Shown: positions 16,709 through 24,857 of the stretch, in pieces | Position numbering within the stretch: position 1 is the stretch's first letter | How the letters are laid out: each line of letters begins with the position of its first letter | NCBI RefSeq assembly: GCF_037126435.1 | Contig: NZ_CP147020.1 | Location: 2,717,293 to 2,781,292 of the forward strand | Source: Bernardetia sp. ABR2-2B | GTDB lineage: Bacteria; Bacteroidota; Bacteroidia; Cytophagales; Bernardetiaceae | DNA length: 64,000 nucleotides | Reading direction: 5' to 3' | Made by a program: the position numbers and the translations under genes | The notes under the pieces: model-generated | Database searches by the model: none | Seen by the model: the letters and a program-made list of their open reading frames with translations, nothing else | Told to the model about the DNA's origin: nothing

Positions 16709-18643
16709 TTAAAACTCCTCTTCTTCTTCAATAAATTTCTGAATATCATTTTTCTTCCACCATTCTTGAAAAACAATAAATGCCCAAACGTGATTTTGGT
16801 CATAATCTGTTCCTTGTTTTACTTTTTGTTTTAGGTTTTCTGTATAAGCAGGACTAAAAATACCTTGTTCTTGTATAAAATCTCTATCCAAAGACTGCTC
16901 AACGAGTGGCTTTAAAAGCGTTTGAAAACCTTTCGCTAATGGCACATCAAAGCCGTGTTTGCTTCGGTTGTAGATTTCAGCAGGAAGAATGGTTTTAAAA
17001 GCATCTTGAAGGATTCGTTTCTTTATCTTTGGATTGATTTTGTATTGTTCTTCAATCTGAAAAGCAAAATTTACGAGATTATGGTCAAGAAAAGGAACAC
17101 GAACTTCAAGCGCATGAGCCATCGAAAACTGGTCGGCTTTATGAAGCATGTCGTTTGGTAAAAGTAAATTCATATCAGCATATAACATTTCGTTTATATC
17201 GCCTTTTCTGCTTTCTGAAATGAATTTTGTAAACTCCTTTTTACGATTTTGAAATTTGTTATCTTCATTTGATAAATCAAAAACATCTGATTGAAAGATA
17301 TTTTGAATGTTTTGTTCGTCAATAAAACTACTCAAAAACCAATAACGTTCTTGCTTGGATAACTGTGCAGCTTTTGCAAAACGATGTAATTGTCTGAATT
17401 TATTTCCCCAAAATGAGTTTCTTGATTTAGGTAATTTTTCTAAAAATCCTAAGTTATTCTTTATTAAATTTTCTTTCCAACCTGCATTTCTGACTTTGTA
17501 TTCTCCCAAATATTTATTGTAACCTGCAAAAAGCTCATCACCACCATCTCCAGAAAGAGCTACCGAAGCTGTTTGTTTGGTGTGTTTGCTCAAAACATAA
17601 AACGGAATAGCCGAAGAATCTGCAAAAGGCTCACTCAAAAAAGGAAGCATATCAAAAACAGCTTCATAAATATCATTATTCGAAAGCGTAAAAACAGTAT
17701 GATTGGTATTAAATTTTTTGGCAACAAGATTAGCATAACTCGTTTCATCAAAAAGAGGTTCGTCTTTGTAGCCAATCGAAAATGTATTGAGGTGTTTGGT
17801 ATGACGAGTAGCCAAGGCAACAATGGCAGAAGAGTCTGTTCCACCACTCAAAAAAGAACCAATCGGCACATCAGAAATAAGACGTTTTTTTACAGATTCT
17901 TCCAATAAATGTAATAATTCTTTTTGTGCGTTATCATACGAAATAGAATTATAACTTTGATTTTCGTAGTTTTTCGGAATTTCGTAATAATGTTCTAACT
18001 GAACTTCTTTTTTCTTGATTTTGAGATAATGCCCAGCAGGAAGTTTTGAGACATTTTCGAAAATAGTATGAGGAGCAGGAATATAATGCAGCGAAAAATA
18101 TAAACGAACACTTGCCCAATCTATTTTCTTAGGAAAACGATATGCCATCAAAGAAGACATTTCAGAAGAAAAAACAAACTTGTCGTCGTCGTGATAATAT
18201 AAAAGTGGTTTTATTCCAACTCTATCACGAGCTATAAAAATAGATTGTTCTTGATTGTCATAAACTGCAAAAGAGAAAAAACCATTTAGTTTTTCTAAGC
18301 ATTTTTCTTTAAAACGAATATAGAGCTGCAACAGAACTTCTGTATCTCCTTCCGTTTCAAATTCTACATCACTCAAAAACTCCTTTCGTAGTTCTTTAAA
18401 ATTATAAATCTCGCCATTAAAAACAATCGTATAACGTTCATCTTTTGTACTCATCGGCTGATTCGCATCAGAAGACAAATCTAAAATAGACAGACGACGA
18501 TGTCCCAGACCAACAAAAAAATCGTTGTACAAACGCTGTGCATCTTGTCCACGATGTTCTAGTCTTTCGGTTGCCTCTTGCAAACGCACCAACGAAAAAC
18601 GACCAATTTCATTAAAGGCAAAAATTCCTGTTATTCCACACAT
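16709..18643 (-). CDS. asnB: Asparagine synthetase (glutamine-hydrolysing), 644 aa
   Basis: The enzyme makes asparagine from aspartate, glutamine and ATP. The N-terminal glutaminase domain begins MCGITGIF with nucleophile Cys2, and includes GHRRLSILDLS near residue 47 and NGEIYNFKELR near residue 76. The synthetase domain has the ATP pyrophosphatase loop SGGTDS at 266-271 and a SGDGGDELFAGY motif near residue 370. Length and the C-terminal HVWAFIVFQEWWKK fit the AsnB/WbpS-like class found in Bacteroidota. Nothing nearby makes polysaccharide, so a housekeeping role is likelier. The start is directly preceded by an AACTGATAACTG repeat. Confidence 0.93.
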   Translation of the reverse strand: MCGITGIFAFNEIGRFSLVRLQEATERLEHRGQDAQRLYNDFFVGLGHRRLSILDLSSDANQPMSTKDERYTIVFNGEIYNFKELRKEFLSDVEFETEGDTEVLLQLYIRFKEKCLEKLNGFFSFAVYDNQEQSIFIARDRVGIKPLLYYHDDDKFVFSSEMSSLMAYRFPKKIDWASVRLYFSLHYIPAPHTIFENVSKLPAGHYLKIKKKEVQLEHYYEIPKNYENQSYNSISYDNAQKELLHLLEESVKKRLISDVPIGSFLSGGTDSSAIVALATRHTKHLNTFSIGYKDEPLFDETSYANLVAKKFNTNHTVFTLSNNDIYEAVFDMLPFLSEPFADSSAIPFYVLSKHTKQTASVALSGDGGDELFAGYNKYLGEYKVRNAGWKENLIKNNLGFLEKLPKSRNSFWGNKFRQLHRFAKAAQLSKQERYWFLSSFIDEQNIQNIFQSDVFDLSNEDNKFQNRKKEFTKFISESRKGDINEMLYADMNLLLPNDMLHKADQFSMAHALEVRVPFLDHNLVNFAFQIEEQYKINPKIKKRILQDAFKTILPAEIYNRSKHGFDVPLAKGFQTLLKPLVEQSLDRDFIQEQGIFSPAYTENLKQKVKQGTDYDQNHVWAFIVFQEWWKKNDIQKFIEEEEEF

Positions 18644-18645
18644 GT

Positions 18646-18682
18646 TCAGTTATCAGTTATCAGTGAGTAGTTACCAGTTAAT
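18646..18682. repeat. Direct-repeat tract (CAGTTAT) upstream of asnB
   Basis: The stretch reads CAGTTATCAGTTATCAGTGAGTAG and goes on to TTACCAGTTA, giving three to four imperfect copies of a 7-8 bp unit just upstream of the asnB start codon. On the minus strand this is an AACTGATAACTGA-type tract. Such tracts are widespread in intergenic DNA of several bacterial groups, and their function is unknown. Confidence 0.5.
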
Positions 18683-18762
18683 TTCTTGTAACCTTTGGAT
18701 TTCTTTTTATTCAAATTTACTGAAATTTTGGAATAAAAAGACTACTTAATTTTATCCAAATA

Positions 18763-18803
18763 AAATAACCCTTATCAAATTTTGGTTTTGATAAGGGTTT
18801 TAA
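18763..18803 (-). terminator. Rho-independent-type terminator of the 1483-aa gene
   Basis: A perfect 13-bp stem (AACCCTTATCAAA at 18767-18779 with its complement at 18787-18799) and a 7-nt loop lie 20 bp beyond the stop codon. On the minus strand the stem is followed by an AT-rich tail. Confidence 0.75.
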
Positions 18804-18822
18804 ATCAACTTTTGTAATTCAG

Positions 18823-21800
18823 TTACTCTACAATTATTTTCTTAATAATTTTTCCTTCTTCATTATTGTCTAAGGATTCTAATTGAATGATATACATTCC
18901 CCTTTGAAGATTTGGAAAAGGTGTCGTATAGGTTTGTCTATCAAAAGTAATATTCCAGCTTTCAATACTTCTACCTGCCATATCGTACAGAATAGCCTTC
19001 CATTCTCCATTTAGCCCTTCAATATTTAAGTTTTGTCCTGAAGAAATTGGATTAGGATAAATCGTAATATCTAAATCGTTGTTTCTTCTAAACACAATTG
19101 TATTACTAAGTGTAGGAGTGCCATCTGTATCTACTTGCTTGAGTCTGTAATATACTACCCCAGTCCAGTTTTCATAATCAAAGGTCTGATATTCTCTTGT
19201 TTGAGTAGAAATTTTTTGTCCCTGAATAACATCAATAGTTACAAAATCTTGTCCATCAAAACTACGCTGAACTTCAAAGTAAGCATTATCTTTTTCTGAT
19301 GCTGTCGCCCAATCTAATTGTACTTTATCCCCCTTGTCTTGTCCATTAAAATAAATAAGCTGAATTGGAAGAGGGTCAAAGCAATTTGCAATAGTATAAG
19401 GTCCTAAGAAATTATTATTGTATTCACATTCTGCAACAGAAGTATTAGGTAAAGAAATAGGGCTTCCTGGTGTGCTACCTCCAGCATCATTGAGTACAAC
19501 ATATACGTCAGCAGGATCACTTGTCAGAGGAAAGGAATAAGTGTATTCTCTTTGTTCTCCAACAGCTAAACCATCATTAATTGCAAAGTTACTTAACTGA
19601 GTCCAAGAAGAACCTTGTGGGTCATTACTATAAAAAGTAATTGGATATTGTACCGTCACATCTGCATCTCCTTGATTCTCTATATCGATAGTAAAGGTTA
19701 CTTCACTAGGACAATTTCCTAAATTAATTGCACCATCATCTACATCTACTAAAGCTACAATATCAGCAGCAGGAATAAAAGGAACTGTAGAATTACTAAG
19801 AGGACGCTGTGCCATATAATTATTGAGTGGAGGAGCGACTGTCAAATAATTTGGGGTTGTGATGGTAGCAGGAACAGTTAAATCTCCATTGATATTTGTG
19901 ATATTATAATTTACTTGATTCCACACATCACGAGAAGGTAGCCAAGGAATATTTGAAGACTGATAAATGATTACCCTACCATTACAAGAAGCGATTATCT
20001 CTGTTTGTCCGTCATTATTTACATCTCCAATAGTTGGAATTTCCATTCCTGTACCACTTGCACAGGTAGGAAAGCCAGAGGTTTGAGAGTTGAAATAAAC
20101 ATCTCCACTTGCTCCTTGGAAAATACGTACTTTTGTTTGGTCTCTATAAACAAGGTTAGCGAACCCTGTTCCTAAGAAATCAAAAGAAGAAAGTCCTGTA
20201 GTACCCGAATCATCTGTTGTCGGTAATGTCCACATCGGCTGTAAATCTCCACCGTTTGCAGCAATATTAGCAGTATCTACATCATTAAACATAACTACGC
20301 CATTTGCTTTGGTTACACCAAATTCGTTTCTACCATCATTATCAAAGTCATTTATAGTAGGAATACCTGAGTAAGGATTTGCTCCTCCCACCCCTTCTAC
20401 ACCATTTATGAAATCCCCAGGATTATAAGCTCTTAAATCAAAAACATTAGAAAGAAGTGTGGGAGTTTGAATATCCCAAACATAAATTCTACCATAACCA
20501 GATACAACAGCATCAATATCACCATCATTATCCATATCAGCAACAGACATCACAGCATCTCTAAACCCTCCTATTAGAGGAATAGGAGCTACTGCAACAG
20601 GAGTTATTGTGTTGGTAGCAATATTTACTGAATAGACTGTATTTCCAGCAAGTAGTTCAAGTCCTGCACAATCTGCACAAAAAGCATTTGGTAAAACATC
20701 AGCAGCATTAGATATTTGAAAGATAGGGTCTCCTGTATCTCTTGGGTCACCATCAGGGTTTCCAGCACCTACATAACCTAGCCATTCTCCTGTTTGTGCA
20801 TTAAAGATTGTGCCTCCTGTATAAACCTCTGGAACACCATCTTCGTTAAAGTCAGTCAAGTTTGTATTTGCTCTATCTGTATTAGAAACTCTTCTTGCTG
20901 CTATTGGATTTATAGCTGGGTCATCACTTTCCCACTCTAATTGAAAGCCTACTCCAGGTACATATTGATAGGAAACAACAGGAGAATTATTATCGCTTGT
21001 TACATAGAAAAACTCTATAAAAGCATCTCCATCTACATTTGCCATCGTTAGTAAACTTGTTGCTCCATCTGGGTCTCTAAGTCCTGTTTGAGTATATTCT
21101 ACATCAGGGTTTCCATCATTACGAGGGTTTAAAACACTTATAATTCCATTATCTCCAAGAACTACAATTTCAGTTTCTCCATCGCCATCAACATCTCCAA
21201 AAATAGGAGTTTGATAACCAATATTATTACCATTTACAGGAATTACTTTAAACTGAAATAACTGAAATTCTCCTGGGTCTGTAATTTGAAAGATACAACC
21301 AGGACAGTCATCTATTCCTGCACAGTCTGGGTCTCCACAATCTATATTTCCATCTCCATCATCATCTATGCTGTTATTACAGATTTCTGGCTGTACAGTA
21401 ATGCTGGCACATTGTTCTCCAGAGATAGGACTTTCCTCCCCACAAGCATTTACTTGAGTTATTCTAAAACAAGTAGAGGGAGGAGAAGGAAATAGACCTG
21501 CTACTGCTACTGATGTAGTAGTTTCATCAATACCAGATGTAAATGTAACAGATGGCGTAGGTGGAATAGGGTCTCCATTTCTATATCTATACACTCTTAT
21601 TTGTCTTATTTCTGTATCACCACTTGCATCAAAAGTCAGTGTAACCTGTCCATTTGGAGATGGTAAAGTTACAGGAGTCGCTGCTGTAAAATTCATTGCA
21701 GTAGGGACTGCACCATTTGTAGGAATAGCTGTATCTGTTCCTTCACAAGGAGATTCTACATCTGTTAGAGTAACTGGTACTAATCTAAAGTAATTCAAAC

Positions 21801-23274
21801 GACAGTTTGTTAGTCCTGTAAGTGTAGTAGCTAATGTAGTTTGGTCAGTAATAGTAGCTAATAAATTGGTAGGGTTATTAGAAAGTCCTCCATAGATTCT
21901 ATACTCTTGAAAATTAGCAAGCCCTGGGTTTGTCCAAGTCAAATCTACTTCTCCAGAGTTTCCATTGGCAGTTGCTGTAAGAGATATAACTGCTCCTGAT
22001 GCTTGTGCTACTGTAAAATAGACATTATCTGGAATAGCAAGAGTTCCTTGGTAAATAGAAGTAGCACCAACTTGCGTGAGGGGAGTAATTGTTGCACCAC
22101 TTGTAAAGTCATTATCTCCGTCTGTAAGAATATTTAACTGACAGGCAGCAGCACCAGGTAGCTGAGAAGCATCTATTCTAAAAGTAACTGTCCCTATTGT
22201 ACCTGTAACATCTGCTCTCCAAGTTCTTGCAACTCGTTCATATCCAGCAGGAGAGTTTGTTGTTGTATAAGTGCCTATATTTCCATTATCGTGTCCCATA
22301 AAGAGATATGAATTTGGATTTATGGTGTTTACAGCATTAATTTCTACAAAAGATGATGTAGAAGCAAGGTGTGTATTCGTTCCTGTTTCTCTTCCAACTC
22401 CCACTACATCATGGAAAAATGGCTGTGCAGTTACGGCATCGTGAGAATAAAAATCATTTAGAGTAAGTGCTGTTCCTTGATATTTTGAAGAAAGATAATT
22501 TTGTACTATAATTCTTTCTGCATTATTCAAAACTCTATCATAGACAATTATTTCTGCTAAATCACCTCCAAACCTGTGGTCTGTTGTAAAGTTTTGTGCT
22601 AAAGTACTAATACGTTGATTGGTCATAGCTTGTGTACTTTGAAACTCTACAGAAAACACTTCAAACTGATTATAAGTCCATTGTTGTACATTTGAGTTTC
22701 CTACAAAACCTGTAAAGTTTGCTCCATTAATAGAATATCTAGCTTGCGTTCCTCCTGAACCATCAAAACTAAAACCTCTATTATTTCCTCCCCCACGAGC
22801 ATCTATAGCAACTTGTGCCTGAGTGGGGTCATAGTCTCCCCATAATTGTCCTAAATCACCAGTATTTTGTGTAGTAGAAGAAGGTCTGCAAACTACGAAT
22901 ACAGTACGTGCAGCATATGCGTAAGCATCATCGTACTGTGAACCAGCAGTTGTATTCAAACCATTAAAACGAATAATGGGAAATGTATTAGCTATATTAG
23001 CTTGGTATAATGCACGCACGCCATCACCTCCACCATTCGAATTAGTTGAATGTCTATTATGTCCAGAAACATCTATAAAATCAGTCGCAGCTCCATCAGC
23101 AGGTATAGGTGTAATAGCATCAGCACGTTGCCATAATTGTAAAGGTGCTACTCCTGTATTTGTTCCAACTCCTCCAGGACCTGTTTGAGCTTGTGCTATT
23201 AAACAGGAAAAAATACTTAGAAATATAAATGAAAAAATATTTTTATATCTCATAAAACTATATAAAGGATTCAT
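18823..23274 (-). CDS. Large T9SS-secreted adhesin-like protein with VCBS/FG-GAP repeats, 1483 aa
   Basis: The signal peptide is within MRYKNIFSFIFLSIFSCLIA; an internal ATG at 23253 is an equally good start. Residues about 40-270 resemble a LamG/concanavalin-type domain seen in Bacteroidota cell-surface proteins. The middle has fibronectin-like segments, a Ca-binding-type acidic stretch (SIDDDGDGNIDCGDPDC) and several FG-GAP repeats (FGDVDGDGETEIVV, DMDNDGDIDAVV, DFDNDGRNEFGV) that form a beta-propeller. The C-terminus (YPNPISSGQ, then GMYIIQLES and KIIKKIIVE) is a T9SS type A sorting domain. It is likely surface anchored and involved in adhesion or substrate binding. Confidence 0.88.
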   Translation of the reverse strand: MNPLYSFMRYKNIFSFIFLSIFSCLIAQAQTGPGGVGTNTGVAPLQLWQRADAITPIPADGAATDFIDVSGHNRHSTNSNGGGDGVRALYQANIANTFPIIRFNGLNTTAGSQYDDAYAYAARTVFVVCRPSSTTQNTGDLGQLWGDYDPTQAQVAIDARGGGNNRGFSFDGSGGTQARYSINGANFTGFVGNSNVQQWTYNQFEVFSVEFQSTQAMTNQRISTLAQNFTTDHRFGGDLAEIIVYDRVLNNAERIIVQNYLSSKYQGTALTLNDFYSHDAVTAQPFFHDVVGVGRETGTNTHLASTSSFVEINAVNTINPNSYLFMGHDNGNIGTYTTTNSPAGYERVARTWRADVTGTIGTVTFRIDASQLPGAAACQLNILTDGDNDFTSGATITPLTQVGATSIYQGTLAIPDNVYFTVAQASGAVISLTATANGNSGEVDLTWTNPGLANFQEYRIYGGLSNNPTNLLATITDQTTLATTLTGLTNCRLNYFRLVPVTLTDVESPCEGTDTAIPTNGAVPTAMNFTAATPVTLPSPNGQVTLTFDASGDTEIRQIRVYRYRNGDPIPPTPSVTFTSGIDETTTSVAVAGLFPSPPSTCFRITQVNACGEESPISGEQCASITVQPEICNNSIDDDGDGNIDCGDPDCAGIDDCPGCIFQITDPGEFQLFQFKVIPVNGNNIGYQTPIFGDVDGDGETEIVVLGDNGIISVLNPRNDGNPDVEYTQTGLRDPDGATSLLTMANVDGDAFIEFFYVTSDNNSPVVSYQYVPGVGFQLEWESDDPAINPIAARRVSNTDRANTNLTDFNEDGVPEVYTGGTIFNAQTGEWLGYVGAGNPDGDPRDTGDPIFQISNAADVLPNAFCADCAGLELLAGNTVYSVNIATNTITPVAVAPIPLIGGFRDAVMSVADMDNDGDIDAVVSGYGRIYVWDIQTPTLLSNVFDLRAYNPGDFINGVEGVGGANPYSGIPTINDFDNDGRNEFGVTKANGVVMFNDVDTANIAANGGDLQPMWTLPTTDDSGTTGLSSFDFLGTGFANLVYRDQTKVRIFQGASGDVYFNSQTSGFPTCASGTGMEIPTIGDVNNDGQTEIIASCNGRVIIYQSSNIPWLPSRDVWNQVNYNITNINGDLTVPATITTPNYLTVAPPLNNYMAQRPLSNSTVPFIPAADIVALVDVDDGAINLGNCPSEVTFTIDIENQGDADVTVQYPITFYSNDPQGSSWTQLSNFAINDGLAVGEQREYTYSFPLTSDPADVYVVLNDAGGSTPGSPISLPNTSVAECEYNNNFLGPYTIANCFDPLPIQLIYFNGQDKGDKVQLDWATASEKDNAYFEVQRSFDGQDFVTIDVIQGQKISTQTREYQTFDYENWTGVVYYRLKQVDTDGTPTLSNTIVFRRNNDLDITIYPNPISSGQNLNIEGLNGEWKAILYDMAGRSIESWNITFDRQTYTTPFPNLQRGMYIIQLESLDNNEEGKIIKKIIVE

Positions 23275-23470
23275 AAATGGATAAGGTTAGATACATAAGG
23301 AGTTTTGTAGCAAAAAATAGTCTGTAACTCTACGTTTTAATAACAATTTTTATGCAAGAAAGTAAGTTAAGTTAGAACGATAATGCAAATTTATTGATAA
23401 TCAGTAAATTATAAAACTAATTAATCAATTAAATTATATTTTATGGTACGTTGTTAAATTAATATGTGTT

Positions 23471-24406
23471 TCATATCAAAAAACTCACTCCAAAAAGGAT
23501 TACAAAAAGCAAAGTAGAAAGCGCAAGTTGTTTCAAAAGTGGGTCAAGTTCCATGTCTTTTCTTTTGAAAACTTGAATGATATTTCGTATAAATAATGGA
23601 AACGTAATCAAGAAAATAAGGTTTGTAAGATTTTGATAATTTAAACCTAAAAAAATGAGTGCGCAAAGCCAAGCCAAAACCAAAACAGAAGCATGATAAA
23701 TACTAGCTTTTTCCTTACCAATTCGGACAGGAATAGAGTTTTTTCCAGCCAAAATATCCGAATTTATATCTCTAATGTTATTCAGATTTAGAACACCAAC
23801 AGCAAAAAGCCCACAACTTGTAGCAGGAAGAAAAATATCCCAAGAAATAGCTTGAAAATCTGTAGAAGTTTGGAAAAAGGCTTGTGCTTGTAAAAAATAT
23901 GTTCCTCCACCTGCCACCCAACCAAAGAAAATCAAAACAGCAATATCTCCCAAACCCATATAACCATAGGGTTTCTTTCCTGCTGTGTAGAGAATCGCTC
24001 CAGCAATACAAAAAACACCCAATCCTAAAAAGAAACCAAGCGTTTTCCAGCTACTCTCTTTTTGAAAATCTATTGCCACAATCAGTAATAAAACACCACT
24101 CACAAATGACAAAACAGAAAACAAAATAACAGCCTTTCGCATCTGTGCAGACGTAATTTTTCCTTCCTGTACAGCACGTTTAGGACCTACTCTGCCTTTG
24201 TGGTCTGCACCGTGAATGCTATCTCCATAATCATTAGCATAATTTGATAAAACTTGCAGTAAAATAGCCGTCAAAATAGTCAGAGAAGCTATTTTTATAT
24301 CAAAATATCCATTTATAGCAGCCAAAAAACAACCCATTAGCATACTTGCAAGAGCCAAAGGCAAGGTTCGTAATCGTGCAGCTTCTATCCAAGATTTTAA
24401 ATTCAT
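23471..24406 (-). CDS. menA: 1,4-dihydroxy-2-naphthoate polyprenyltransferase (MenA), 311 aa
   Basis: This UbiA-family membrane enzyme attaches the isoprenoid tail in menaquinone synthesis. The first Asp-rich motif is visible at residues 55-62 (NYANDYGD), followed by GADHKGRVGPKRAVQEG, a hallmark of MenA. The second motif lies in NLNNIRDINSDILAGK. About eight to nine hydrophobic helices are evident. No other men genes are nearby. The gene is divergent from the SpoIIE-type signalling gene, with 451 bp between the two starts. Confidence 0.93.
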   Translation of the reverse strand: MNLKSWIEAARLRTLPLALASMLMGCFLAAINGYFDIKIASLTILTAILLQVLSNYANDYGDSIHGADHKGRVGPKRAVQEGKITSAQMRKAVILFSVLSFVSGVLLLIVAIDFQKESSWKTLGFFLGLGVFCIAGAILYTAGKKPYGYMGLGDIAVLIFFGWVAGGGTYFLQAQAFFQTSTDFQAISWDIFLPATSCGLFAVGVLNLNNIRDINSDILAGKNSIPVRIGKEKASIYHASVLVLAWLCALIFLGLNYQNLTNLIFLITFPLFIRNIIQVFKRKDMELDPLLKQLALSTLLFVILFGVSFLI

Positions 24407-24857
24407 AATTTTTAGTGATAAACAATAGAATACAGATTTTTTTACAAAAATATACTGAAAATCAGATTATAAAGACATAATTCAAAGCATAAATTAAATG
24501 AAACTACTTTTCCTTGAAAAAAATATTCATAGAAATAAAATAATAGTTGGTAGAAATAAAAAATTAAATAAATAGAAAAAGTAGAAAATGGTCTGATTTT
24601 TACTTAAATTTAAGTTATTCAATCAAAACAGCATTTTTTATCAATTTATATAAAAGCTAAATGATAAACTTAGACCAAACTTAAAAATAAGTTTGGCAAT
24701 AAATCAAAAAAGTTAGTATCTTTTGACTAGATTTACTAGATATAAGGAAAGTATAAGTCTATAAACCTTATCTTTTCTTTGAGAAATATTTTAAGTAAAG
24801 ATACATATTTTATATATTGTTCTAATTATTATTGTTTTAAGGCTAAATATATTCGTT
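24407..24857. other. Divergent intergenic region with two palindromes
   Basis: This AT-rich region lies between the starts of menA and the 7TMR-DISM gene. It holds a perfect 14-bp palindrome, ACTTAAATTTAAGT at 24602-24615, and a 9-bp hairpin, CCAAACTTA-AAAA-TAAGTTTGG at 24675-24696, with no poly-T tail. Either could be an operator. I saw no convincing TAnnTTTG promoter or further gene. Confidence 0.5.
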
